Shown piece after piece: positions 48,432 to 57,636 of a DNA stretch of 64,000 nt. This DNA comes from Gammaproteobacteria bacterium. GTDB taxonomy: Bacteria > Pseudomonadota > Gammaproteobacteria > Ga0077554 > Ga007554. The notes under the pieces are model-generated. The model had not been told where the DNA came from. It did no database searches and saw nothing but the letters and a program-made list of their open reading frames with translations. Where the stretch lies: contig JACPOZ010000011.1 of the NCBI GenBank assembly GCA_016191235.1, forward strand, positions 62,001 through 126,000, written 5' to 3'. Position numbers and translations under genes: made by a program. The stretch's first letter is position 1. Each line of letters starts with the position of its first letter.

Positions 48432-49120
48432 ACTGCAATATGGCGTCGCACCTGATCGGCCTCCATATCCACACCGCGCATCACTATTTCGCCGCGTGAC
48501 ATTATCAGGTAGCTGTCCGCAAGCGCTCGCGCAAAATCATAATACTGCTCCACGAGCAGTATAGCCATGTCGCCGCGTTCGAGAAGCAGGCGGATGACGC
48601 GCCCGATATCCTTGATGACGGAGGGCTGTATGCCTTCTGTCGGCTCATCGAGAATGAGCAGTTTGGGTTCCATCAGCAATGCGCGGGCAATCGCAAGCTG
48701 CTGTTGCTGGCCGCCGGACAGGTCACCGCCGCGGCGCCTGCGCATCTCGCCCAGCACCGGGAACATCTCGAAGGTCGCGGCCGGAATCTCGCGCGGCGGG
48801 CGGTCGTGTACGGCGAAGCCGGTAATCAGATTCTCTTCCACTGTCAGACGTGGGAAAATGTCGCGCCCCTGGGGTACATAACCCATGCCCAGCCGGGCGC
48901 GGACGTGGGGCGGTGCAGTGGTGATGTCCTGTCCGGCAAAGGTGATGCGGCCGGAACGGCCACGCTCCACGCCCATCAGACACTTGAGGAGCGTTGTTTT
49001 GCCCACGCCATTTCGTCCCAGCAACGCGGTACAGGTGCCCGGCCGGATGTCCAGCGAGATGTCGCGCAACGTATGGCTGCCGCCGTAATAATGATTGAGT
49101 TGTTCGGTCACAAGCAACAT
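48428..49120 (-). CDS. urtE: Urea ABC transporter ATP-binding protein UrtE
   Basis: 230 aa from ATG 49120. LivF-type ATPase: Walker A GRNGVGKTTLLKCLMG, ABC signature LSGGQQQQLAIARAL, Walker B LLILDEPTEGIQPS. Powers UrtBC with UrtD. One base separates it from urtD. Longer in-frame extension to 49285 lies in urtD and is not real. Confidence 0.96.
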   Translation of the reverse strand: MLLVTEQLNHYYGGSHTLRDISLDIRPGTCTALLGRNGVGKTTLLKCLMGVERGRSGRITFAGQDITTAPPHVRARLGMGYVPQGRDIFPRLTVEENLITGFAVHDRPPREIPAATFEMFPVLGEMRRRRGGDLSGGQQQQLAIARALLMEPKLLILDEPTEGIQPSVIKDIGRVIRLLLERGDMAILLVEQYYDFARALADSYLIMSRGEIVMRGVDMEADQVRRHIAV

Positions 49121-49121
49121 A

Positions 49122-49958
49122 TCAGCGTCCCAGATATACTTCGATGACCTGCTCGTTGCTCTGGACATGCTCCATCGTACCCTCCGCCAGCACACGACCT
49201 TCGTGCAGCACGGTGACCTTGCGCGCGATTGATGTGACAAACTCCATGTCGTGCTCGACCACGATGAGGGAATGCTCACCGGCAAGCGAGGTAAAAAGCT
49301 CCGCCGTCCGTTCGCGCTCGGCGTCCGTCATGCCCGCCACCGGCTCGTCCAGCAGGAGCAGCTTGGGTTCCTGAGCCAGCAGCATGCCGATTTCGAGCCA
49401 CTGCTTTTGGCCGTGTGATAGCGTACCGGCCTCGCGGTCCGCCAGTGCCGACAGAGCAATGAGTTCCAGCGTTGCGGCGATGCGATCCTTCTGCTCCGCT
49501 CCCAGCCGCCAGAACAGCGATGCCCAGATGCCCTTGTCCACCTTAATGGCAAGCTCCAGATTTTCGAATACGGTGTGCTGCTCGAACACCGTAGGTTTCT
49601 GGAATTTGCGGCCGATGCCGGTGCGTGCAATTTCGTGTTCGTTGAGGCGTGTCAGATCGAGGGTCTGGCCGAAATAGGCCGTGCCGCTGTCGGGCCGGGT
49701 CTTGCCTGTGATGACGTCCATCAGCGTGGTTTTGCCCGCGCCATTGGGGCCGATGATGCAGCGCAGCTCACCAGCGTCCACGGTGAGCGATAGCTCGTTA
49801 AGCGCACGGAAACCGTCAAAACTGACGGTGATGGCGTCCAGATACAGCACTGTGCCGTGACTCAGATCCAGAGTTTCCGGCGTGGCGACATGAGCGAGGC
49901 CCGTCACTTCGCTGCCGTCTATTCCGTCGACTCCAGGTGTTATCAAATCAGCTTTCAT
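49122..49958 (-). CDS. urtD: Urea ABC transporter ATP-binding protein UrtD
   Basis: 278 aa from ATG 49958, which overlaps the urtC stop (ATGA). LivG-type ATPase: Walker A GPNGAGKTTLMDVITG, signature LSHGQKQWLEIGMLL, Walker B LLLLDEPVAGMT. It has about 35 extra N-terminal residues before the ABC domain, common in UrtD. Confidence 0.96.
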   Translation of the reverse strand: MKADLITPGVDGIDGSEVTGLAHVATPETLDLSHGTVLYLDAITVSFDGFRALNELSLTVDAGELRCIIGPNGAGKTTLMDVITGKTRPDSGTAYFGQTLDLTRLNEHEIARTGIGRKFQKPTVFEQHTVFENLELAIKVDKGIWASLFWRLGAEQKDRIAATLELIALSALADREAGTLSHGQKQWLEIGMLLAQEPKLLLLDEPVAGMTDAERERTAELFTSLAGEHSLIVVEHDMEFVTSIARKVTVLHEGRVLAEGTMEHVQSNEQVIEVYLGR

Positions 49959-51052
49959 GTGTTGCGTTTGGACCTCATGCGTTGTGCAAGCCCCATCACA
50001 CCCTGCGGGAGGAACAATGTCACCAGCACGAACAGCAATCCCAGGAAGTACAGCCAGTACTCGGGCAGCGCGACGGTAAACCAGCTTTTCGCACCGTTCA
50101 CCAGCGCAGCGCCGAGGATCGGGCCGACGAGGGTGCCGCGCCCGCCGACGGCAGTCCAGATGGCGATTTCGATGGAGTTGGCGGGCGACATCTCGCTGGG
50201 GTTTATGATGCCTACTTGCGGCACATAAAGCGCTCCGGCGATGCCGCACAGCATGGCCGATAGCGTCCAGGCGAAGAGCTTGTAGGGCACGGGATTGTAA
50301 CCGCAAAACCGCACACGGCTTTCGGCGTCGCGGATGGCAGTGAGCACCCGCCCCAGCTTGGACGTGACGATGTAGCGGCACAGCAGCAGCGCCAGGATCA
50401 GCGTCACACCGCTGGCGATGAACAGGGCGGTTTTCGTGGCAGGATCAGCCAGGGAAAATCCCAGGATGCGCTTGAAATCGGTGAAGCCGTTGTTGCCGCC
50501 GAAGCCGGTATCGTTGCGGAAGAACAGCAGCATTGCCGCAAAGGTGAGGGCCTGGGTGATGATCGAGAAATATACGCCCTTGATGCGCGAGCGAAAGGCG
50601 AAGTAACCGAACACCAGCGCCAGCAGACCCGGCGCCAGCACAATAAGCAATGCGCAATACCAGAACTGGTCGGTGCCTGCCCAGTACCACGGCAATTCCT
50701 TCCAGTCCAGGAACACCATGAAATCGGGCAGGTCACTGCCGGACTCACCCTCGCGCCCGATCATGCGCATCAGGTACATGCCCAGCGCATAGCCCCCCAA
50801 AGAAAAAAACAGCCCGTGGCCCAGACTCAGGATGCCCGCGTAGCCCCACACCAGATCCATCGCCAGAGCCACCAGGGCGTAGCACATGATTTTGCCCAGC
50901 AGCGTGATGAGCCAGGCGGGGACGTGGAAGGGTGAGTCCTCAGGCACAGCAAGGTAAAGCGCAGGCATAAGCACGCACACCAGCGCGAGAAAAGCGGCGA
51001 TGACCAACCAGCCCTTTGTGCCGTACAACTGCGGAAGACGTTCGATTATCAT
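49955..51052 (-). CDS. urtC: Urea ABC transporter permease UrtC
   Basis: 365-aa LivM-type permease with about 10 helices. MDLVWGYAGILSLGHGLFFSLGGYALGMYLMR is the conserved core helix region (about residues 62-93), followed by the EAA-like loop (TAIRDAESRVRFCGYN). It is separated from urtB by 6 bp. Confidence 0.95.
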   Translation of the reverse strand: MIIERLPQLYGTKGWLVIAAFLALVCVLMPALYLAVPEDSPFHVPAWLITLLGKIMCYALVALAMDLVWGYAGILSLGHGLFFSLGGYALGMYLMRMIGREGESGSDLPDFMVFLDWKELPWYWAGTDQFWYCALLIVLAPGLLALVFGYFAFRSRIKGVYFSIITQALTFAAMLLFFRNDTGFGGNNGFTDFKRILGFSLADPATKTALFIASGVTLILALLLCRYIVTSKLGRVLTAIRDAESRVRFCGYNPVPYKLFAWTLSAMLCGIAGALYVPQVGIINPSEMSPANSIEIAIWTAVGGRGTLVGPILGAALVNGAKSWFTVALPEYWLYFLGLLFVLVTLFLPQGVMGLAQRMRSKRNT

Positions 51053-51058
51053 GGTCTG

Positions 51059-52663
51059 TTATCCTTCCACCGTGCGGCCCTTAACGGCGAACAGCCCCTG
51101 TGGACGCTTCTGGATGAACAGGATGATGAACACGAGCAGCATGATCTTGGCGAGCACCGCACCCCAGTAGGGTTCGAGGAATTTATTCAACACCCCCAGC
51201 CCCAGCGCGGCGTATACCGTGCCGGCGATCTGGCCCACACCACCCAGCACAACTACCATGAAGGAATCGACGATATACCCTTGGCCCAGCTCCGGTCCCA
51301 CGTTGCCGATTTGCGAGAGCGCGCAACCTCCGAGTCCTGCCACGCCCGCCCCCAGGCCGAAGGCCAGCATGTCGGTACGGCCGGTGGGGACGCCCATGCA
51401 GTCCGCCATGCTGCGGTTCTGCGTCACGGCGCGCACATGCAGGCCAAGCCGGGTGCGGGTGAGCGCCAGCCACACCAGGCACAGCACCAGCATGGCAAAA
51501 ACAATGATGACGATGCGGTTATAGGGAAGCACCAGACTGCCCAGCACTGTCACGCCGCCCGTCATCCACGAGGGATTGGCTACCTCCACGTTTTGCGCGC
51601 CGAATACTGTGCGCATGAATTGAATCAGGATCAGCGAGATGCCCCAGGTGGCGAGCAGCGTTTCCAACGGCCGGCCGTAGAGATGGCGGATTACGCCGCG
51701 CTCCAACGCCATACCCACCAATGCCGCCACGCCGAAAGCCACCGGCACGGCGGCGACAAGATAAAAATCAAGATACTGCGGCAGATGGGTCTTGAACAGA
51801 TTTTGCACCACATAGGTCGCATAGGCGCCGATCATCAGCAGCTCGCCGTGGGCCATGTTGATGACACCCATCAGGCCGTAGACGATCGCCAGCCCCAGCG
51901 CCGCGAGCAGCAATATGCTGCCCAGGCTGATGCCAGTGAATACGTGGCCCGCATATTCGGCAGTCTTCAGCCGTTGTTCGATAGCTGCGATGGCCTTTTT
52001 CGCCGCCACACGCACCTTGGCATCCGGCTCGGCAAACTGGCCCGCACCGTCTTTTTCCAGCAATACCAGCAGGCGGGTTTTTGTGGCTTCCTGGGCGCTG
52101 TTGCCCAAGGTCTGCACCGCCGCCAGACGCTGCTGCGGGTCATCGCTTTGCAGTGCCATGCCACTTTGCGCCAGCTCCAGCGCGGCGCGTACCGCCGAGT
52201 CCTTTTCATCTGTCAGCGCTTTTTGCACCAGAGGCAGTAATACAGGGTCGCCTTCACCCAATTGTTGCGCGGCTTCCAGGCGCTTTGCGCTGTCCGGGGA
52301 AAAGAGTTTAAAGGCCGCCAGCGCGGCATCCAGGGCGCGGCGCACCCGATTGTTGATGGTGATGCGCGCGGCGTCTGCGGGCGCACTCGCCAAAGGTTGA
52401 TTCGTTACGGCATCAGTCACTCCGGTCTCAGTCACGATCAGCAACCGGCCGGCCGGTGTCGCCTGTAAAGCACCGTCTTGCAATGCCCGGAGCACAGGCA
52501 ACGCCGCCACATCACCCGCCGCTGCCAGCGCTTCTATCGCAGTGATCCTGGCATCGTTGTCACCCGTGGCGAGGTTTTGCAGCGCCGTGGCGTCCAGGGC
52601 GTGCGCGTTACCCAGCCAGACAGCGAACAGCGTGGCGATGCAATATCGGCAGAGGTGTTTCAT
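51059..52663 (-). CDS. urtB: Urea ABC transporter permease UrtB
   Basis: 534 aa from ATG 52663 (MKHLCRYCIATLFAVWL, a signal-like start). UrtB proteins carry a periplasmic HEAT-like N-terminal extension (about residues 25-235 here, repeated alpha-helical pairs such as NLATGDNDARITAIEALAAAG) before the LivH-type permease (about 240-534; YGLMGVINMAHGELLMIGAYATY). Frame upstream of 52663 is not UrtB-like. A terminator-like hairpin lies in front of it. Confidence 0.95.
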   Translation of the reverse strand: MKHLCRYCIATLFAVWLGNAHALDATALQNLATGDNDARITAIEALAAAGDVAALPVLRALQDGALQATPAGRLLIVTETGVTDAVTNQPLASAPADAARITINNRVRRALDAALAAFKLFSPDSAKRLEAAQQLGEGDPVLLPLVQKALTDEKDSAVRAALELAQSGMALQSDDPQQRLAAVQTLGNSAQEATKTRLLVLLEKDGAGQFAEPDAKVRVAAKKAIAAIEQRLKTAEYAGHVFTGISLGSILLLAALGLAIVYGLMGVINMAHGELLMIGAYATYVVQNLFKTHLPQYLDFYLVAAVPVAFGVAALVGMALERGVIRHLYGRPLETLLATWGISLILIQFMRTVFGAQNVEVANPSWMTGGVTVLGSLVLPYNRIVIIVFAMLVLCLVWLALTRTRLGLHVRAVTQNRSMADCMGVPTGRTDMLAFGLGAGVAGLGGCALSQIGNVGPELGQGYIVDSFMVVVLGGVGQIAGTVYAALGLGVLNKFLEPYWGAVLAKIMLLVFIILFIQKRPQGLFAVKGRTVEG

Positions 52664-52676
52664 GGTGTGGTTATCT

Positions 52677-52708
52677 GTAATAAAACTCCCCGCCGTCGCG
52701 GCGGGGAG
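52677..52708 (-). terminator. Terminator-like hairpin between urtA and urtB
   Basis: Minus strand: CTCCCCGCC-GCGAC-GGCGGGGAG (52708-52686), a perfect 9-bp GC stem, followed directly by TTTTATTAC. It is placed 10 bp after the urtA stop, inside the operon. Probably a partial terminator or 3' stabiliser that gives more binding protein than permease. Confidence 0.75.
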
Positions 52709-52718
52709 CTGGGCGGGG

Positions 52719-53999
52719 CTACATATCTTTCTTCTTTTCGTTGCCCGGTATGAAGGGACTCCACGGCTGTGCGCGCAGGGTCTTCTTCGTTTCCCATACG
52801 ATATCGAACTGGCCGTCGGGACGGATTTCGCCAATCATCACCGGCTTCCACAGGTGATGATTCTTTTCGTCCATCTTCAGCTCATAACCGCTGGGCGCTT
52901 TGAACGTCTGGCCCGCCATAGCTGTGCGCACTTTGTTTACATCGACGGACTTGGCTTTTTCCGCTGCCTGCGCCCACATATGGATGCCAGCGTAAGTCGC
53001 TTCCATGGGATCGTTGGTCACGCGCTTATCACCGCCGGGGAGTTTTTGTTTCTTGACATAGTCCTTCCACATCTTGATGAACTTGTCATTCTCCGGGTTT
53101 TTCAGCGACATGAAATAATTCCATGCCGCCAGGTGGCCGACCAGCGGTTTGGCGTCGATGCCGCGTAGCTCTTCCTCTCCGACCGAGAACGCCACCACCG
53201 GAATGTCCGTGGCCTTCACGCCCTGATTGGACAGCTCTTTGTAGAAGGGCACGTTGGAGTCGCCGTTAATGGTGGAAATTACCGCCGTCTTGCCGCCCGC
53301 AGCAAACTTTTTAACATCTGCCACAATGGTTTGATAATCGCTATGGCCGAACGGCGTGTAGATCTCCTTGATGTCGCCCTCTTTCACGCCCTTGGATTTG
53401 AGAAAGGCGCGCAGGATCTTGTTGGTGGTGCGCGGATACACATAGTCCGTGCCCAGCAGGAAGAAGCGCTTGGCCCCGCCGCCGTCCTTGCTCATCAGGT
53501 ATTCCACCGCAGGAATCGCCTGCTGGTTAGGTGCGGCCCCGGTGTAGAACACATTTTGCGACAGCTCTTCTCCCTCATATTGCACCGGATAGAAAAGCAG
53601 CCCATTCAACTCCTCGAACACCGGCAACACCGACTTGCGCGATACCGAAGTCCAGCAACCGAACACAACTGCCACTTTCTCCTTCTGCAACAACTCGCGC
53701 GACTTCTCGGCAAACAGTGGCCAGTTGGAGGCCGGGTCCACTACTACCGCTTCCAGCTTCTTGCCCAGCACGCCACCCTTGGCGTTGATTTCGTCGATGG
53801 TCATCAGCGCCACGTCTTTCAGCGAGGTTTCGCTGATCGCCATGGTGCCGGACAGAGAATGCAAAATGCCGACCTTGATGGTATCCGCAGCGTGGGCCGC
53901 CGTCGCAAATGCGATGCCTGCGGCTATGGCGGCTGTTTTGAAGATGGAGCGAGTGAGATGATTTCCTACGGCACTATTAAGCAAACAAGACGACTTCAT
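52719..53999 (-). CDS. urtA: Urea ABC transporter substrate-binding protein UrtA
   Basis: 426 aa. Periplasmic binding protein with a long signal peptide (to about residue 38, AAHA-ADTIKVGILHSLSGTMA). FGCWTSVSRKSVLPVFEELNGLLFYPVQYEG is highly typical of UrtA/FmdD proteins, which bind urea or short amides. It follows the porin gene by 92 bp that contains a hairpin. Confidence 0.96.
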   Translation of the reverse strand: MKSSCLLNSAVGNHLTRSIFKTAAIAAGIAFATAAHAADTIKVGILHSLSGTMAISETSLKDVALMTIDEINAKGGVLGKKLEAVVVDPASNWPLFAEKSRELLQKEKVAVVFGCWTSVSRKSVLPVFEELNGLLFYPVQYEGEELSQNVFYTGAAPNQQAIPAVEYLMSKDGGGAKRFFLLGTDYVYPRTTNKILRAFLKSKGVKEGDIKEIYTPFGHSDYQTIVADVKKFAAGGKTAVISTINGDSNVPFYKELSNQGVKATDIPVVAFSVGEEELRGIDAKPLVGHLAAWNYFMSLKNPENDKFIKMWKDYVKKQKLPGGDKRVTNDPMEATYAGIHMWAQAAEKAKSVDVNKVRTAMAGQTFKAPSGYELKMDEKNHHLWKPVMIGEIRPDGQFDIVWETKKTLRAQPWSPFIPGNEKKKDM

Positions 54000-54040
54000 G
54001 TTGTCCCCCTTGGGTTGATCGTAACAACGCTTCTCTATGC

Positions 54041-54069
54041 GGAACCCCTGAGTGGAGTCGTGGGGTTCC
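54041..54069 (-). other. Hairpin between porin gene and urtA
   Basis: GGAACCCC (54041-54048) pairs with GGGGTTCC (54062-54069), 8-bp stem with a 13-nt loop, 23 bp after the porin stop and 42 bp before urtA in transcript order. No T-run follows. It could stabilise or attenuate the transcript. Confidence 0.55.
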
Positions 54070-54091
54070 GTACTCCATTAGCCGTAGCCGT

Positions 54092-55188
54092 TCAAATCTG
54101 AAGCTGCACACCAATTTTGAAGATATTGGTATCCCGCGCCGCCCCCATGTTGTCATCGGTGTACACAGCAGTGACACGGGCGTTGTGGCCGTCGATCACA
54201 TAGTGCAGTTCGAGATCGTAACGGTTACGCTTCTCCGTGGCGCCATCGAGGTCCAGGCTCTGGAAGCGCACCTGCGGCATGAGCTTGCCGATGCCGACCT
54301 TGGTGTTGAAAAGATAGCCGGCACGGGCCATGTAACCATTGCCCTGAAACAGTGCAGCATCAATCACCTTATTTTTGTCATAGCTGTAGTATGCACCCTC
54401 CAGCGACAGCGTACCGGCACCGAGGTTTTTCTCCATAAGTGCATCAAGGTTCCAGCCGGAGAAATCGCCAGGCGCGCCAGCCGTTCCGGCGCCGTTCTTC
54501 TGCGTCATCGCCGCCAGGCCGAAGGCGAGAATCTGCTTTTCGCCGTAGTAAGTGCTGCTGTTGTAATAACCCGGCTCCGGGTCCCACAGATTGAGGGTCA
54601 AGCGACCGGAGTAAAGCAGATCGTCCCCTCTGTTTGATGTGCCAACGCCGTTACGCCCCTGAAAGGCACCTGCCTGGTACTTGAACATGCCACCGCCAGT
54701 CTGCCCCCACACCGCCGCGCCGTCATCACGCCCGGCGAACAGGGCAGGGTAGTTCTGCACGATGGGGAAATCCCAGGCGGCATGTAGTAGGGGCCAGAGA
54801 GGTTGGAGCGATCACTGGGCGGCAGGAAACGTCCGAGCCACACGTTGAATACATCCGACGGTTCGACCCGAACGATGGCGTCGAGGACTCGCGCGGCGCT
54901 ATTGTTGGCCGAGTCTTTCTCGGTATTGAAAGTCAGCTTGATATCCTTATGCACTTGCCCGTTCAGGTAGAGCCGCACGCTGTCCACCGCGAAATCCAGC
55001 GAGCGGTCCGAGCCGTTCGGCGCCGCCTTATCCTCCGATATAAAACTGCTGCGCAGCCCGCCGCCGATGCTGATCCATTTGGTTTCGTCGATTTTGAGTG
55101 TGGGTCCGGCCAGAACAGGGACCGAAAGTGTTGACAGGGTGAGAACAGAAACAGCTGCAGACAAAACAGCGTTACGACCGTGTATCAT
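54092..55188 (-). pseudogene. Porin (OprO/P- or FmdC-like), frameshifted
   Basis: First gene of the urea operon. The 5' part (from ATG 55188) encodes a signal peptide (to about residue 27, VLA-GP) and beta-barrel sequence to GRFLPPSDRSNLSGPYYM. The frame then breaks near 54780; in the next frame the sequence continues AWDFPIVQNYPALFAGRDDGAAVWG, a hallmark of phosphate-selective-porin-like proteins, to the terminal QLQI. Total length is 1097 nt; one added base would make 366 codons, so a single-base deletion explains it. In methylotrophs a related porin, FmdC, precedes amide/urea transporter genes, so a role in urea entry fits. The break may be a sequencing error. Confidence 0.85.
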
Positions 55189-55238
55189 GGTGATGCCCCC
55201 TCTTTAGTTGTTGTGCGGAAGACTGTCCAGACTCAACT

Positions 55239-55254
55239 AGCAAGCGTTATGCCA
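55239..55254 (-). promoter_or_regulatory. Sigma-54 promoter of the porin-urt-ure operon
   Basis: Minus strand TGGCATAACGCTTGCT. GG and GC have the exact RpoN spacing and the -12 half TTGCT is perfect. It is about 50 nt upstream of the porin ATG. Confidence 0.8.
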
Positions 55255-55316
55255 TTTTTTATTTGCATGAATATTCAATGTGTTAAATTATTTTTTATTT
55301 TCTAACCGGCCGAGAT

Positions 55317-55331
55317 GAGCTAAAATGGTGC
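55317..55331. promoter_or_regulatory. NtrC-like enhancer site
   Basis: GAGCTAAAATGGTGC, close to the NtrC pattern GCACYA-N3-TGGTGC, with a perfect right half-site. It is centred about 72 bp upstream of the -24 element, a normal distance for NtrC. Supports nitrogen-limitation control of urea use. Confidence 0.6.
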
Positions 55332-55506
55332 GAAATTCCCACGCTGCGCATCTTTTTTGTGCGTTTCTTTCGGGCGACCATGTCCGCCCTGCATTGAGAC
55401 AGGGCAGTCGGGCAGGGAGGTGGAATGGGGAGCAGCCAATAGCCGGGGCGCACAGCGGAGACACCCCTTCCGTTCAGGCCCGCCTGTCATTGGGCAAGGC
55501 TCATCC

Positions 55507-55535
55507 TTGTCATCGCATTGTGTCGCAAGTACTAT
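55507..55535 (+). promoter_or_regulatory. Sigma-70 promoter of dapA
   Basis: TTGTCA (55507-55512), exactly 17 nt, TACTAT (55530-55535), 29 bp before the dapA ATG. It fits a housekeeping promoter. The rest of the porin-dapA gap (55332-55506) shows no gene. Confidence 0.65.
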
Positions 55536-55564
55536 GACATCTTTTGCAGTCGCGGAGATTTCCC

Positions 55565-56440
55565 ATGTTTCACGGTAGTATGGTGGCCTTGGTCACCCCC
55601 ATGCACGCGGACGGCTCGCTGGATCACGACAGCCTGGCCAGTCTCATCGAATTTCACATCGAGAACGGTACTGACGCCATCGTCGCGGTCGGCACGACGG
55701 GCGAATCCGCAACGCTCGACATGAAAGAACATGTTGACCTGCTGCGCGAGGTGGTTGAGCGGGTACGCGGGCGCATACCGGTAATCGCCGGCACCGGTGC
55801 CAACTGCACCCGCGAGGCCATCGAGCTGACACGTTGCGCGATGGAGGCCGGGTCCGACGCCTGCCTGCTGGTGACCCCCTACTACAACAAGCCTACCCAA
55901 GAGGGGCTGTATCTGCACCACAAGGCGATTGCCAACGCCGTGCCGATCCCGCAGATACTCTACAATGTACCGGGACGCACCGCATGTGACATGCTGCCGG
56001 AGACAGTGGAGCGCCTCTCCGCGATTTCCAACATCGTCGGCATCAAGGAAGCCACCGGCAATCTGGAGCGCGGCCGGGAGATTCTTGAGCGCTGCGGCGA
56101 CCGCCTTGACCTGTACTCGGGCGACGACGCCACCGCCACGGAGTTGATGCTGATGGGGGCCAAGGGCGACATCTCGGTGACAGCCAACGTTGCGCCCAGG
56201 GCCATGCACGACATGTGCGCCGCCGCGCTACGGGGCGACCGTGAACAGGCGCACGCCATCAACAACCGCCTCATGGCCTTGCACCGCGATCTGTTCGTGG
56301 AGTCCAATCCCATACCCGTGAAATGGGCATTACATGAAATGGGGCTGATACCCCCCGGCATCCGCCTGCCGTTGACTGTCCTCTCGGAACACCACCATAA
56401 CACCGTCAGAGCCGCCTTGCGCGAAGCTGGCGTGCTATAA
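55565..56440 (+). CDS. dapA: 4-hydroxy-tetrahydrodipicolinate synthase
   Basis: Condenses pyruvate and aspartate semialdehyde, the first step towards lysine and meso-diaminopimelate for peptidoglycan. 291 aa from ATG 55565 ([13 protein letters not shown]) with GGAGA upstream; codons upstream to 55544 are non-family. [10 protein letters not shown], Tyr133 (YNVPGRTA) and the Schiff-base Lys161 ([10 protein letters not shown]) are present. Divergent from the urea operon. Confidence 0.97.
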   Translation: MFHGSMVALVTPMHADGSLDHDSLASLIEFHIENGTDAIVAVGTTGESATLDMKEHVDLLREVVERVRGRIPVIAGTGANCTREAIELTRCAMEAGSDACLLVTPYYNKPTQEGLYLHHKAIANAVPIPQILYNVPGRTACDMLPETVERLSAISNIVGIKEATGNLERGREILERCGDRLDLYSGDDATATELMLMGAKGDISVTANVAPRAMHDMCAAALRGDREQAHAINNRLMALHRDLFVESNPIPVKWALHEMGLIPPGIRLPLTVLSEHHHNTVRAALREAGVL

Positions 56441-56506
56441 TTTATTGCGTCAGGAATCGGCAAGGGAATCCCCTTCGCAGCAAAAATCACAGGACCACCA
56501 GAAAAT

Positions 56507-57631
56507 ATGCCGTTTATCCATCGCGTGCTCAGGGCAGGCGCAATTGCATCGTGTATCGCGGCAATTTCCGCATGTGGCATGGTTTCCAGCAAGGAAACCG
56601 AATACAAAAAGAGCACATCACTGCCTTCGCTGGAAGTACCGCCGGATCTTATTACTCCGGCGATAGATGACAACGCCATCATCCCGGGCCGTGCATCAGG
56701 TGGCACAGCGCCGACTTCTCCGTCGAACAACGCACCCGTCGCGCCCCAGCAAACACGGGTGGCGGACAAGCTGCTCGCGCCAACACCGGAAAATATCCGT
56801 GTCGAGCGTGATGGCGGCCTGCGCTGGCTGGTCATCAAGGAAGACCCTGCCCAGCTATGGCCGAAAGTGCGCGGCTTCTTGACGGAAAGTGGTTTTGCCG
56901 TAACCAAAGAAGAGCCGCGCCTGGGCATTCTGGACACAGACTGGGTGGAAAACCGCCCCGGCGCCGGAAAAGGCGGGCCCAGCTCCTTCCTGCGCAAATC
57001 GTTTGACTTTCTGCATTCATCATCCACGCGCGACACGTTCCGCGTGCGCCTGGAGTCCGGCGTGACACCCGGCACCACCGAACTTTACCTCAGCCACCGC
57101 GGCATGGCGCAGGTAACAAAAGGCGACTCGGTGAACTGGCTGCCCCGCCCGTCCGACCCCGAACTGGAGGCCGAGATGCTCAAACGCCTGGCACTGTATT
57201 TAGGCACAGATGAAACCAAGGCCCAAGAGATCAAAAGCGAGCTGACCGGCCAACCCGCGCCGCGCGCCACCCTGGCCAACGATGCGCAGGGCCAGCTCGC
57301 ACTGACCCTGCAAGAGGAATACGCCAATGCCTGGCGCCGCACCGGCCAGGCACTCGATCATATGGGCCTCAAGGTGGAAGACCAGGACCGCGCCAAAGGC
57401 ATCTATCAGGTTCGCTTCAGTGGCACTGTTGTCCAGGACGGAGAAAAGCAGGGATTCTTCTCCAAGCTGCTCTCCTCGGACGACAAAAAAACGGGCACCT
57501 CATATCAGCTCAATCTGGCGAGCCAGGGGGAAAAGGAAACGCGCATTATCGCGCTGGACATGGCAGGCGGCCGCGACAATTCGCCCATGGCGCAGCGCCT
57601 GCTGACGCTGCTGCATGAACAACTGAAATAA
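56507..57631 (+). CDS. bamC: Outer-membrane assembly lipoprotein BamC (NlpB/DapX)
   Basis: 374 aa. Lipobox AISAC places the lipidated Cys at 23. A disordered segment (about 30-90) is followed by two helix-grip domains (for example RWLVIKEDPAQLWPKVRGFL and the C-terminal YANAWRRTGQALDHMGLKVEDQDRAKGIY split segments). The dapA-bamC order matches the nlpB (dapX) location in many gammaproteobacteria. BamC is an accessory subunit of the beta-barrel assembly machine. Confidence 0.93.
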   Translation: MPFIHRVLRAGAIASCIAAISACGMVSSKETEYKKSTSLPSLEVPPDLITPAIDDNAIIPGRASGGTAPTSPSNNAPVAPQQTRVADKLLAPTPENIRVERDGGLRWLVIKEDPAQLWPKVRGFLTESGFAVTKEEPRLGILDTDWVENRPGAGKGGPSSFLRKSFDFLHSSSTRDTFRVRLESGVTPGTTELYLSHRGMAQVTKGDSVNWLPRPSDPELEAEMLKRLALYLGTDETKAQEIKSELTGQPAPRATLANDAQGQLALTLQEEYANAWRRTGQALDHMGLKVEDQDRAKGIYQVRFSGTVVQDGEKQGFFSKLLSSDDKKTGTSYQLNLASQGEKETRIIALDMAGGRDNSPMAQRLLTLLHEQLK

Positions 57632-57636
57632 CGCCC

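Noticed and set aside
48428-50381. N-terminal extensions giving longer urtE and urtD
   Set aside because: The extra residues lie in the preceding gene's frame shadow and have no transporter similarity; the internal ATGs sit at 4-bp or 1-bp junctions typical of this operon.
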